Counted from the stretch's first letter, positions 26,889 to 35,473 are shown. The stretch: 52,714 nt of DNA from Microvirga aerophila (GCF_003332305.1 NZ_QOIO01000040.1:1-52714), one strand, 5' to 3'. Program-made: numbers and translations. The notes: generated by a model not told the origin, from the sequence alone.

Positions 26889-27029
26889 TAGAGCATTTTC
26901 CGAAAAGGTGGAAATCGGGTTTCGACCGTGTGAATGCGGCATAACAACCGTGTCTTTGGGGAAGAGATCATGTGCTGCTTGCGCACGACAACGAAGCACC
27001 GGATACCCTCTATTGCCGATCACGCTCTA
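26889..27029. repeat. TAGAGC-bounded intergenic repeat
   Basis: About 140 bp bounded by TAGAGC (26889-26894) and its inverse GCTCTA (27024-27029). The left end reads GAGCATTTTCCGAAAAGGTG, like a class of dispersed Rhizobiales repeats. It fills most of the divergent gap between the GT2 and deacetylase genes, so the promoters must lie in or beside it. A non-autonomous mobile origin is possible but no target duplication was confirmed. Confidence 0.5.
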
Positions 27030-27062
27030 GGGTGGCGCCACGCCGATTTTCGGGGGTAAATC

Positions 27063-27914
27063 ATGACCATGCCGCGTTCCGTCGTACTGTGCGCCGATGA
27101 TTTCGGCCTCACCGACGGGGTGAGCCGGGGAATTGTCGAACTGGCGGAGGCGGGGCGGCTTTCGGCCACCGGAGCCATGACCAACATGCCCGGCTGGCGG
27201 AGTTTTGCGCCGGCTTTGAGACCCTTGACCGGGCGACTCGGGGTCGGCCTGCATCTCAATCTCACCACCGGGAGACCATTGGGCTCCATGCCGAATCTGG
27301 CTCCTGACGGAGTGTTTACACCTCTCAAGGGGTTGCTTGCCAGGGCTTTGTCCGGGCGGCTGCCGGCCAGTGAGGTGAGGGCCGAGATCGCCCGGCAGAT
27401 CGATGCCTTCGTGGAGATATACGGAGAAGCTCCGGCCTTTGTGGACGGACATCAGCATGTTCATGTGCTTCCCGTGGTGCGGCATGCGCTGCTGCGAGAG
27501 CTTGAAGCCAGGGGCTATGCCGGGCGCCTATGGCTGCGGGATCCTTCCGACCGAGCCGCGTCGATCCTGAGCCGCCGGATTGGACGCCGCAAGGCGCTCG
27601 TCGTCGGCGCGCTGGCGATGGGATTCCGCAAGAGCGCCCGAAAATCGGGGTTTGAGACCAACGAAGGCTTTTCCGGTTTCGCACCGTTTGATCTGTCGGT
27701 TGCGCCCTACCGGATCTTCGAGGACGCGCTGACGGGGCTGGGGCCGAGGCCCGTCATCATGTGCCACCCAGGGTACGTGGATGTGGAGTTGCGCAAGCTC
27801 GACCCGGCCGTGGAAAGCCGCGTGGCGGAACTGACCTATCTCGGGTCCGACGCGTTCGGACGCCTGCTGGAGGGGCGCGGGATCAGGTTGGTGACGGGGC
27901 CTGGGGACGGCTGA
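27063..27914 (+). CDS. ChbG/HpnK (YdjC) family carbohydrate deacetylase
   Basis: A 283-aa metal-dependent deacetylase of the YdjC family. The N-terminal VVLCADDFGLTDGVSRGI carries the Asp-Asp metal/catalytic pair, and GLHLNLTTGRPL and FVDGHQHVHVLP supply the metal histidines. Family members deacetylate chito-oligosaccharides (ChbG) or N-acetylglucosaminyl hopanoid/lipid intermediates (HpnK). No signal peptide is visible, so it acts in the cytoplasm. Its divergent neighbours (GT2 and murJ) favour a lipid-linked or surface sugar substrate over chitin catabolism; that is inference. The start ATG 27063 has GGGGGTAA upstream. Confidence 0.87.
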   Translation: MTMPRSVVLCADDFGLTDGVSRGIVELAEAGRLSATGAMTNMPGWRSFAPALRPLTGRLGVGLHLNLTTGRPLGSMPNLAPDGVFTPLKGLLARALSGRLPASEVRAEIARQIDAFVEIYGEAPAFVDGHQHVHVLPVVRHALLRELEARGYAGRLWLRDPSDRAASILSRRIGRRKALVVGALAMGFRKSARKSGFETNEGFSGFAPFDLSVAPYRIFEDALTGLGPRPVIMCHPGYVDVELRKLDPAVESRVAELTYLGSDAFGRLLEGRGIRLVTGPGDG

Positions 27915-27979
27915 GAGAGCGGAGATACGCCCCCGTCCCAAAGGACGCATAGCACCGCCTTCAACGAAGGGAACGCCCG

Positions 27980-28011
27980 ACCAAAAAGAAACGGGCCTCC
28001 GAAGAGGCCCG
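27980..28011 (-). terminator. Rho-independent terminator of sodB
   Basis: Stem CGGGCCTC (27992-27999) / GAGGCCCG (28004-28011) with a 4-nt CGAA loop. On the minus strand it is followed by TTTCTTTTTGG. It lies just past the sodB stop at 28036. Confidence 0.9.
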
Positions 28012-28035
28012 CATCGTTATAAAATCCGGTGGCGA

Positions 28036-28635
28036 TCAGCGCGTCGCGGCCTGGTACATTTCGTCGACGTGCTCCCAGTTCACTAGGTTGTCGAGGAAGG
28101 CCTTGAGGTAGTCGGGACGGCGGTTGCGGTAGTCGATGTAGTAGGAGTGCTCCCACACGTCGCAGCCCAGGATCGGCTGTGCGCCGTGGACGAGCGGGTT
28201 CTCGCCATTGGGGGTCTTCATGACGGAGATCTTGCCGTCCTTGACCGCAAGCCACGCCCAGCCGGAGCCGAACTGGCCGACGCCCGCCTGGATGAAGTCT
28301 TCCTTCATCTTGTCGACGGAGCCGATGTCCTCGATGATCTTCTTCTCAAGGCTGCCGGGAATTGCGCCGCCGCCGTTGGGCTTCATCCAGAGCCAGAAAT
28401 GGATGTGGTTGTAGTGCTGGCCCGCGTTGTTGAAGAGCGCCTGGTTCGTGCCGTAGGAGGCCTTCACCACTTCCTCGACGCTCTTGCCCTCGAGGTCCGT
28501 GCCCTTCAGCAGGTTGTTGCCGGTGTTCACATAGGCGGCGTGATGCTTGTCGTGGTGGAACTCGAGCGTTTCCTTCGACATGTAAGGCTGCAACGCATCA
28601 TAAGCGTAGGGCAGTTCGGGCAGGGTGAACGACAT
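28036..28635 (-). CDS. sodB: Fe/Mn superoxide dismutase
   Basis: A 199-aa cytoplasmic enzyme dismutating superoxide to hydrogen peroxide and oxygen. Metal ligands are visible: His27 in LEFHHDKHHAAYV, a second His in HYNHIHFW, and Asp and His in CDVWEHSYYIDYRNRRPDYL. Gln in GAQPILGCD and other second-shell residues suit an iron or cambialistic enzyme. The start ATG 28635 has GAAGGAGAC four to five bases upstream, clearly better than a more upstream frame from 28677. It is monocistronic, with its own terminator. Confidence 0.95.
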   Translation of the reverse strand: MSFTLPELPYAYDALQPYMSKETLEFHHDKHHAAYVNTGNNLLKGTDLEGKSVEEVVKASYGTNQALFNNAGQHYNHIHFWLWMKPNGGGAIPGSLEKKIIEDIGSVDKMKEDFIQAGVGQFGSGWAWLAVKDGKISVMKTPNGENPLVHGAQPILGCDVWEHSYYIDYRNRRPDYLKAFLDNLVNWEHVDEMYQAATR

Positions 28636-28710
28636 CGGAGTCTCCTTCGAGGGTTGAGCCACAAGAGGTGCTTTCACGGGTGTGAAATCGTCTCTGTTCT
28701 TTCTCGTGCC

Positions 28711-28751
28711 GCATTTTCGACGACGAACGGATACACTTCGCCTGAAAATGC
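28711..28751. repeat. GCATTTTC/GAAAATGC bounded small repeat
   Basis: 41 bp with 8-bp perfect end arms GCATTTTC (28711-28718) and GAAAATGC (28744-28751) enclosing ACGGATACACTTCG. It resembles the widespread Rhizobiales intergenic repeat with a GTGGATACCGGTTCG core. It lies in the divergent gap upstream of sodB. Confidence 0.5.
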
Positions 28752-28899
28752 TTCAGGGGCTTAGTTAAAGCGCCACACGCCCAAGAGCAACGGCCAGGCT
28801 TCCGACTTTTTCGGCTCAAGCTTTCCACGGCCTTGCCTTTCGCCTATAGAAACATAGCTTTTCCTTCACGGCCTTAAAAGTTTGCGTATCGGAGACTGT

Positions 28900-29952
28900 A
28901 TGATCATCGCCCTTTTCGCCCTTGCCGTTGCGATGATTCTTGGCGGATTGCTGTCGGCCGTCCTCGGGTGGGACATCGTACTGGTCGAGCGCGGGTGGAC
29001 CATGGTGATCGCCGGCAGCATCATGGCGGCAAGCGGCGCGCTCCTGATCGGCATCACGGCGGCGGTATCGAAACTCGTGAACATCCAGGCCGAGCTGATG
29101 CGCCTGCACGCGGGCCTGAATGAGCCGGAAGCCGCCCAGTTGCCATCGTCTTCCGAGTTGTCCGTCGCGGCCCTCGCAGGAGGCTTGTTCGGCGGAGCGG
29201 CCGCCGGCAAGGCGAAGGAGGACGAGGAGCAACCGACGCTTCCGCTCTTCCCAGGAAGGGATGCGCCGGCCAATGACGTCGAGCCTGCGCTCGTCTCCGA
29301 GCCCGTGGAAGAGGCGCCCGAGCCGACCGTGCCGCTGGGGCCGAGAGCCTATTCGGAGCCGCAGGCCACGCGCGAGCCGGAGCCCGCAGCGGACGATGAC
29401 CTATCGGAAGCGAAGGTGCCCGAGTTCCTGTTCGCGGAGCGCTACAACGAAGAGCGGTACAGCGACGACACATACCCACCCGTGCGTCCTCCCGAACTGG
29501 ACGAAGCCCTCTACGCGCGCGATCCAGCCGAAGAGCAGGGATCGGATATTGTTCCAGAGGAGCCGCCCGAGCCCATCGAAATGGCCGAAGAGGCCCGTCC
29601 CGACGAGCTTGTCCTGGAGACCCCCGTCGAGGCCGCCTCCCTGGCCAAGGAGCCTGTCCCTGATGCTGCTGACGAGGCAGCCGAAGAGCCGGTGCAAGCG
29701 GCGACGCACACCACAGAGCCGATCGAAGAGCCTGCCGTGGAACAACCGGCCGAAGTGCCTGCGGATGAGCAGCGCTCCGCCTTGGCGATCGTCGGAACCT
29801 ATACGTCCGGCGACAACACCTATGTGATGTTTTCCAACGGCTCCATCGAGGCGCAAACGCCTCGGGGCGTCTTCAACTTTGACTCCCTCGACGAATTGAA
29901 GGGGTTCATTGCGTCGGGCGGCGAAAGCCCCAAGGGCGATCAAACCGCGTGA
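28900..29952 (+). CDS. Membrane protein with two N-terminal helices, long acidic tail and small C-terminal module
   Basis: A 350-aa protein I cannot name. Residues 1-25 and about 32-57 are hydrophobic helices joined by a short loop (WDIVLVERGW), then a short amphipathic stretch (KLVNIQAELMRLHAGL). From about 75 to 295 the chain is low-complexity, rich in Glu, Pro and Ala and strongly acidic, so it should be disordered. The last ~50 residues regain order: ALAIVGTYTSGDNTYVMFSN, GSIEAQTPRGVFNFDSLDEL, KGFIASGGE. With both helices in one hairpin, tail and C-terminal module lie on the same side, probably the cytoplasm, like a tethered scaffold. The start ATG 28900 has CGGAGA nearby. It is convergent with the HWE kinase; a hairpin follows. 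Confidence 0.7.
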   Translation: MIIALFALAVAMILGGLLSAVLGWDIVLVERGWTMVIAGSIMAASGALLIGITAAVSKLVNIQAELMRLHAGLNEPEAAQLPSSSELSVAALAGGLFGGAAAGKAKEDEEQPTLPLFPGRDAPANDVEPALVSEPVEEAPEPTVPLGPRAYSEPQATREPEPAADDDLSEAKVPEFLFAERYNEERYSDDTYPPVRPPELDEALYARDPAEEQGSDIVPEEPPEPIEMAEEARPDELVLETPVEAASLAKEPVPDAADEAAEEPVQAATHTTEPIEEPAVEQPAEVPADEQRSALAIVGTYTSGDNTYVMFSNGSIEAQTPRGVFNFDSLDELKGFIASGGESPKGDQTA

Positions 29953-29960
29953 TCGGTTGC

Positions 29961-29983
29961 GACGCGGGCTGACCACCCGCGTC
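29961..29983 (+). terminator. Hairpin between convergent genes
   Basis: Stem GACGCGGG (29961-29968) / CCCGCGTC (29976-29983) with a 7-nt loop, 9 bp after the stop of the acidic-tail gene and before the 3' end of the HWE kinase gene. The T-run is weak. Confidence 0.5.
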
Positions 29984-30009
29984 TCCTCTGCGCAGTTCGG
30001 ATTATTCGA

Positions 30010-32394
30010 TTACTTGTCGGGATTAAACAGCGGTGGATCGCCCGGGATGGGCATCACCATCGTGAAGCGCAGGCCATCCTCCTGGAAGTCCATGTGCACG
30101 TCGGCCTGAAGCTGCGTCGCCAGGACCCGCTGCAGCAGACGGGAGCCGAATCCCTGCCGGGTCGGCGTCATGACGCGAGGGCCGCCTCGCTCGGTCCAGA
30201 CGAAGTTCAGAATGGGCCGTGTGTCTCCCGGCTCGACCCGCCACTTCACCTCCACCTGGCCACCAAATGTGGACAGCGCACCGTGCTTGGCCGCGTTGGT
30301 GGTGAGTTCGTGTATTGCCATTCCGACCGGCACGGCGGCTTCGGAGGGCAGCTCGACGGATGGGCCGTCGACGAGAATCCGGTTCCTGGCCTCATCCTCG
30401 TAGGGACCGAGTTCGGTCCCGATCAACTCTTCGAGGGAGGCTTTCTGCCAAAGATCCTCCGTCAGGAGGTTGTGGGTGCGCGCCAGGGAAACGATGCGTC
30501 CCACGAAGCCATGATAGAATTCGTCGATGCTGGACGCGGTGCGCGCGGTCGACCCGACGATGGCCTGGACCGTCGCAAGGGTATTCTTGACCCGGTGATG
30601 CAGCTCGCGGATCAGGAGCTGCTGGCGCTCCTCGGCGTGCTTGCGGTCCGTGATATCCTGCACCACGCCGGCAATCCCGCTGGGGCTGCCGTCGTCGTTG
30701 AGGGTGGTTTGCCCTTGCGATGCAACCCATACGCGCGCGCCGTCATTGGCCCGGCTGATCCGGTATTCCACGTCGTAGGGAGCAAGCTTCCCGACCGATT
30801 TCTCCATGGCGTCCACCGCCCGGGCCACATCCGCCGGATGCAGCTGCTTTTGCAGATCGAGGCCGCTCAAGGCTGTTCCTGGAGGCAGGCCAAAGATTTC
30901 GGCAGCACGATCGGAAAGGTTCAGTCGGTCGGTCGCAAGGTCCCAGCTCCAGTCTCCCATTTTGGCGGCCCGCAGGGCGATGCGCAGTTGCTCCTCGCTC
31001 CGGCGAAGCGCCTCTTCGGTTTCCTTGATGTCGTGGATGTCGACGCTCGTGCCGCACCAGCCCTTGAATTCACCCCTGGCGCTATGAACAGGAGCCGCCT
31101 GGATCATGTGCCAGCGATAGACGCCTTCCCTCGTACGGTAGCGCATCTCTGTGGTGTGAGAGGACTCGTCGCGACGATGGACTTCCATTTTCTTCAGCAC
31201 GCGGGTGAGGTCATCCGGATGAATCCACCGCATCCAGCTTTCCCCTAAGGAATCCTCCACAGGGAGCCCGGAGAAATCGAGCCAGCGGGCATTGGCGTAG
31301 GTCAGCCGCAAATCGGTGTCGATGATCCACACCAGGGCCGGAAGCGATTCCGCGATGATGCGGAATTGCGACTCGGCTTCGCGCAGTCGCATCTCGGCGC
31401 GGGCCTTCTCGACCGCCGTCCAGGTGCGCTCCGCCACATCCTCGACCAGGGCCAGGTCGTCGGTGGTCCAAGCTCTCGGCTCGGATGAATTCGCATAAAC
31501 CACCGCCGTCAGCCGATCGTTCTTGAGCAGGGGGACGACGAGCAGCGTCCGGGCGTTGATGGTGTTGTAGAACGACTGGATCGCAGGATCGCCCATGCGC
31601 GGATCTATTCTGACATCCGCGATCGCAAGGGTTCGACCCTGGTTGAGTTCGTCGAGCATCCCGGGCAGGAACTCCTGGAGCCGGTAGTGCCGCCCCTCGT
31701 TGCTGATCGCGCCTTTCGACCATTCCCGTTCCACGAGAACGATGCCGCGATCCTGGTCGACCTCGCCGTACCCGGCGCTGTCGACCTTCAGGAGGGACCC
31801 GAGGCTCTGGGACGTTGCCTCCATGATCGAGTACGGATCCTCAAAGCTCCTGAGCTGATCATTAAGCGTGAGCAGGAAATCCTGGCGGCGCTGCGCCAGA
31901 TGAAACTCCTCCCTGATCTTCTCCCGCTCCGTGACGTCCTGGGTCACGCCGATCATGCGGACAGGCTTGCCGTTCTCATAGACGGCGCCGCCTCTGACGA
32001 GGATTCGCCCGATCCGCCCGTCCCGGCGGATGATCCGGTGCTCGATGTTGAAGTCGGTCTTCGTGGCCAGCGCATAGGATATGGCTTGCTGAATTCGCTC
32101 CACGTCGCCCGGGTGGTAGAGTTTTTCCAGTTCCTCGTGCGTCAGCGCCTCGTCCACGGGAACGCCCAGATTGGCCTTGCAGGCGGCATTGATGGTCAGT
32201 TCGTTGGTCTCGATGTCGCGTTCCCACGCGCCGAGCTTGCCGACCTCGAGCGCCATGCGCAGTTTCCCGTTGCTCCAGCGAAGCTGCTTTTCGGTCTCGC
32301 TCAGCCTGGCCTCGAGCTCCGCAAGGCGTTGCTCCGCATCGCTTTGGGATGACGCGACATCCTCCACGGCCGAGACTTCGCTCTGCTCACTCAT
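30010..32394 (-). CDS. HWE-family sensor histidine kinase with three PAS domains and a GAF domain
   Basis: A 794-aa soluble kinase. An N-terminal coiled coil (about 15-45) precedes PAS (45-158), GAF (170-335), PAS (345-460), PAS (465-585) and the HWE transmitter (590-794). The phospho-acceptor is in IRELHHRVKNTLATVQAIVG (His600), the N-box is AIHELTTNAAKHGALS, and the diagnostic W-x-E is FVWTERGGP, followed by GFGSRLLQRVL. There are no membrane segments, so it senses in the cytoplasm. The GAF resembles that of the degenerate-receiver regulator at 1316. No response regulator is adjacent. The start ATG 32394 has AGGTCGGGG upstream; a GTG at 32430 is possible. The upstream neighbour on the same strand is oligopeptidase B (89-bp gap). 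Confidence 0.92.
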   Translation of the reverse strand: MSEQSEVSAVEDVASSQSDAEQRLAELEARLSETEKQLRWSNGKLRMALEVGKLGAWERDIETNELTINAACKANLGVPVDEALTHEELEKLYHPGDVERIQQAISYALATKTDFNIEHRIIRRDGRIGRILVRGGAVYENGKPVRMIGVTQDVTEREKIREEFHLAQRRQDFLLTLNDQLRSFEDPYSIMEATSQSLGSLLKVDSAGYGEVDQDRGIVLVEREWSKGAISNEGRHYRLQEFLPGMLDELNQGRTLAIADVRIDPRMGDPAIQSFYNTINARTLLVVPLLKNDRLTAVVYANSSEPRAWTTDDLALVEDVAERTWTAVEKARAEMRLREAESQFRIIAESLPALVWIIDTDLRLTYANARWLDFSGLPVEDSLGESWMRWIHPDDLTRVLKKMEVHRRDESSHTTEMRYRTREGVYRWHMIQAAPVHSARGEFKGWCGTSVDIHDIKETEEALRRSEEQLRIALRAAKMGDWSWDLATDRLNLSDRAAEIFGLPPGTALSGLDLQKQLHPADVARAVDAMEKSVGKLAPYDVEYRISRANDGARVWVASQGQTTLNDDGSPSGIAGVVQDITDRKHAEERQQLLIRELHHRVKNTLATVQAIVGSTARTASSIDEFYHGFVGRIVSLARTHNLLTEDLWQKASLEELIGTELGPYEDEARNRILVDGPSVELPSEAAVPVGMAIHELTTNAAKHGALSTFGGQVEVKWRVEPGDTRPILNFVWTERGGPRVMTPTRQGFGSRLLQRVLATQLQADVHMDFQEDGLRFTMVMPIPGDPPLFNPDK

Positions 32395-32483
32395 CAACCC
32401 CGACCTTCGAACGCTCTTATGCTTACCCACCCTGCCTCGCGATCTCTATCCGCCTGCCAGGAGCCCGTCACATAGGGCTGCGA

Positions 32484-34595
32484 TCAGCTCTGGAAACCGT
32501 CAACCGATTTAATTGCGAAAGTGTACGCCAGGGCGACCTCCTCCAGCCGGTCGAATCGGCCTGCGGCCCCGCCATGGCCGGCATCCATGTTGAGCCGCAG
32601 CAGAATGGGCCCTCCGCCCGTCATGGTGGCCCTGAGTCGTGCGACCCATTTGGCGGGCTCCCAATAGGTAACGCGGGGGTCCGTCAGCCCCGCCAGGGCC
32701 AGGATGGCCGGATAGGCCTGGGGCTTCACGTTGTCGTAGGGCGAGTAGGACAGGATCGTCCGGAAGGCCGCCTCGTCCGCGCCCGGGTTGCCCCATTCCG
32801 GCCATTCGGGGGGTGTGAGCGGCAGCTCCGCGTCGAGCATGGTGTTGAGCACATCCACGAACGGCACCTCGGATATGATGCCGGCGAAGAGGTCCGGCGC
32901 CAGGTTGGCCACCGCGCCCATGAGCATGCCGCCCGCGCTGCCGCCATGCGCGACAATGCGGCCGCGGGACGTGTAGCCCTGGGCGATCAGGGCTTCCCCG
33001 CAGGCGATGAAATCCGTGAAGGTGTTGGGCTTCTTCTCGCGCTTGCCGTCGAGATACCAGCGCCAGCCTTTCTCGGTTCCGCCGCGGACATGCGCGATGG
33101 CATAGACGAAGCCACGATCCACGAGGGACAGGATGCCGGTGCGGAAGCTTGCGGGCATGGACATGCCGTAGGAGCCATAGCCGTACAGCAGACAGGGAGC
33201 CGATCCGTCGAGGGCGATCTCACGCCGATGCACGATGGAGACAGGAACCTGCTCGCCGTCGGGCGCGGTTGCGAAGAGGCGGCGGGTCACGTAGTCGGCC
33301 GGGTTGTGGCCGCTGGGAACCTCCTGCCGCTTGCGCAGGACCCGCTCGCCCGTGACCAAGTTGTAATCGTAGACTTCGCTCGGCGTCGTCAGAGACGAGT
33401 AGCGGTAGCGGATCACGTCCGTGTCGAACTCGTAGCCGGGATCGACCCCAAGCGAATATGTGTCCTCCTCGAACGAGATGGTCTCCTCACGACCCGTCGC
33501 GATCTCGCGCAGCACGATGCGCGGCTTGGCGTCCTCGCGCTCGAGCCGCACCAGATAGCGGGCAAGCGCCATGACGAAGAGGATCATGACGCCGGGCCGA
33601 TAGGGCACGAGATCCTGCCAATGGGCGCGGCCCGGATTGGCAACAGGCGCGGTCACGATCTTGAAGTCTTCGGCGCCGTCTGCATTGGTCAGGATGATCA
33701 GGCTGTCCCCGTGATGCTCTACGTCGTACTGCAACTGAGGCGTGCGGGCTTCCACAAGGCGAGGGGTAGCCGCCGGGTCCGCCCGGTCGAGAAGCCGGAC
33801 CTCAGACGTCTCGTGGTCACTCGATTCGATCAGCACAAAGGCGTCTGACTGGGTGACGCCAAGCTTTACGAAAAAACCGGGGTCGCTTTCCTCGTAGACG
33901 ACGTCGTCCTGGGAGGCCGGTGCGCCCAGGATATGACGCTTGACCCGCACCGGCCGGTGATTTTCGTCGAGCTCGACATAATAGAAGCCTGACGAATCCT
34001 TCAGCCAGACCACGCCTCCCGACGCGTGGGGGATTTCGTCCTGCAGTTCGGCCCCGGTTTGAAGGTCTCGAACGCGAATCGTGAAGTATTCGGAGCCTTT
34101 GATATCCGCGCCCCAGGACATGAGGCGGTGATCCGGCGAATGGTCGGCTCCGCCCAGGTCGAAGAAGGCATGGCCGCCTGCCTCCTTGTCTCCGTCGAGC
34201 ATAATGGTTTCGTCCCCGCCCTTGCGGGGCATCCGGCAAACCAGGGGGTGCTGGCCGCCCTCCCGGTATCGGGTGAAATACGCGAAGGGCCCATCCGGGT
34301 CGGGCACGGACGAATCGTCCTCCTTGATCCGGCCGCGCATTTCGCTCACGAGCCGCGCCTGAAACGCTTCCGACCCGGCGAAGGCCGCGGCCGTATAGGC
34401 GTTTTCCTGCTCCAGGCAGACTCGGATGGAGGGGTCGAGGGCAGACGGCTCCTTCAGAACCTCCTTCCAATTCTCGGCCTTGAGCCAGGCATAGTCGTCC
34501 TGGATCCGAACCCCATGGACTTCGAAGACGTGCGGCTTCGCGGGCACGACAGGCGCAGCGGGAAGCTGCGGAGAGGGAAGGCGCTCGATCTTCAT
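32484..34595 (-). CDS. ptrB: Oligopeptidase B (S9A prolyl oligopeptidase family)
   Basis: A 703-aa serine peptidase cleaving short peptides after Arg/Lys. The N-terminal half is the beta-propeller that excludes large substrates. The catalytic alpha/beta domain has GYGSYGMSMPASF, RGGTEKGWRWY, the nucleophile motif GGSAGGML (Ser at about 553), Asp in LAGLTDPRV (about 638) and His in DAGHGGAAGRF (about 673). The EVPFVDVLNTMLD block with acidic residues is typical of OpdB and binds the basic P1 side chain. There is no signal peptide, so it is cytoplasmic. Length and motifs are complete. The start is ATG 34595. Confidence 0.95.
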   Translation of the reverse strand: MKIERLPSPQLPAAPVVPAKPHVFEVHGVRIQDDYAWLKAENWKEVLKEPSALDPSIRVCLEQENAYTAAAFAGSEAFQARLVSEMRGRIKEDDSSVPDPDGPFAYFTRYREGGQHPLVCRMPRKGGDETIMLDGDKEAGGHAFFDLGGADHSPDHRLMSWGADIKGSEYFTIRVRDLQTGAELQDEIPHASGGVVWLKDSSGFYYVELDENHRPVRVKRHILGAPASQDDVVYEESDPGFFVKLGVTQSDAFVLIESSDHETSEVRLLDRADPAATPRLVEARTPQLQYDVEHHGDSLIILTNADGAEDFKIVTAPVANPGRAHWQDLVPYRPGVMILFVMALARYLVRLEREDAKPRIVLREIATGREETISFEEDTYSLGVDPGYEFDTDVIRYRYSSLTTPSEVYDYNLVTGERVLRKRQEVPSGHNPADYVTRRLFATAPDGEQVPVSIVHRREIALDGSAPCLLYGYGSYGMSMPASFRTGILSLVDRGFVYAIAHVRGGTEKGWRWYLDGKREKKPNTFTDFIACGEALIAQGYTSRGRIVAHGGSAGGMLMGAVANLAPDLFAGIISEVPFVDVLNTMLDAELPLTPPEWPEWGNPGADEAAFRTILSYSPYDNVKPQAYPAILALAGLTDPRVTYWEPAKWVARLRATMTGGGPILLRLNMDAGHGGAAGRFDRLEEVALAYTFAIKSVDGFQS

Positions 34596-35026
34596 GAAAA
34601 CTTCCGGATGGTAACGTTCGGGTAACGGGAATGACGACTCATATATAACTCGTATTCGCCGCGACAGGTCCGCCCGCCGGGCCGGTTACAAGGCAAGCCT
34701 CGCAATAGAACACTTTCTAGCTACTTCTTCTGACGGAGGAGCGTGGAATTCGCTCAAGGACCTGTGACCTATGGTTAAGAGCCTATTCTTTAATTGCGCC
34801 GTTTTATTGCAACAGGGAAGATGATACACAGTTTTCCAAAGTTTTCCTTTTGCACATCTTGTAATCGGTACGAATTTGCCATACGTGGACAGTTAGGCAC
34901 GATTTCTGTGTGATTACGGTGCGGTTCGAGGATGAAGCAAGCATTGCTTCTGACAAGACTGCTCAAAGAATGTGCTGAAAAGCTTATTTGAGTTGTTCTA
35001 AAGAACCGGAAAGGAAGAAAATCAAA
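34596..35026 (+). promoter_or_regulatory. Long AT-richer leader region of mucR
   Basis: 431 bp without a supported gene, between the start of ptrB (minus) and mucR (plus). It is visibly richer in A+T than its surroundings, as expected for MucR-regulated promoters, and mucR is autoregulated in related bacteria. A 17-bp dyad GAAGCAA-GCA-TTGCTTC lies at 34934-34950, about 75 bp before the mucR start. Individual promoter elements cannot be fixed from sequence alone. Confidence 0.5.
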
Positions 35027-35455
35027 ATGAGCGACAACATCGCTGCGTCCAATTATATTGAGCTGGCTGCGGATATCGTATCGGCTTACGTGAGCAACAA
35101 TTCCGTTCCGTCTGGCGACCTTCCGGCCCTGATCAACGAAATTCATACGGCTCTGCTGCGTGTCGGGGGCGGCACGGTGGAAGCGCCGATCGAGGCTCCC
35201 AAGCCTGCGGTTCCCCTGAAGAAGTCCGTGACGCCCGACTACATCGTCTGCTTGGAAGACGGAAAGAAGTTCAAGTCTTTGAAGCGCCACCTGCGCACGC
35301 AGTACAACATGACTCCCGAGCAGTATCGCGAGAAGTGGGGCCTGCCGGTCGACTATCCGATGGTTGCTCCCAACTACGCGAAGGCCCGCTCCGAGCTCGC
35401 GAAGGAAATGGGTCTCGGCCAGCAGCGCCGCAAGCGCCGTTCGTCCCGCGGCTAA
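35027..35455 (+). CDS. mucR: MucR/Ros-family global transcriptional regulator
   Basis: A 142-aa protein. The N-terminal part (about 1-50) is the oligomerisation region ([19 protein letters not shown], then [12 protein letters not shown]), and the C-terminal part is the Ros-type zinc-finger-like fold (about 66-130: [19 protein letters not shown], then [20 protein letters not shown]). MucR proteins bind AT-rich DNA as H-NS-like silencers controlling exopolysaccharide, motility and virulence/symbiosis genes. Possible metal ligands are Cys75, Asp78 and His88, but the fourth position carries Gln92/Tyr93 in place of His, so zinc may be weakly bound or absent, as in some Mesorhizobium Ros-like proteins. 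The start ATG 35027 has GGAAAGGAAG upstream. A strong terminator follows. Confidence 0.95.
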   Translation: MSDNIAASNYIELAADIVSAYVSNNSVPSGDLPALINEIHTALLRVGGGTVEAPIEAPKPAVPLKKSVTPDYIVCLEDGKKFKSLKRHLRTQYNMTPEQYREKWGLPVDYPMVAPNYAKARSELAKEMGLGQQRRKRRSSRG

Positions 35456-35473
35456 GTCTTCAGCTCTCTTGTC

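Noticed and set aside
32349..33848. Plus-strand open frame (499 codons) over oligopeptidase B
   Set aside because: Antisense to a complete S9A peptidase with an intact catalytic triad.
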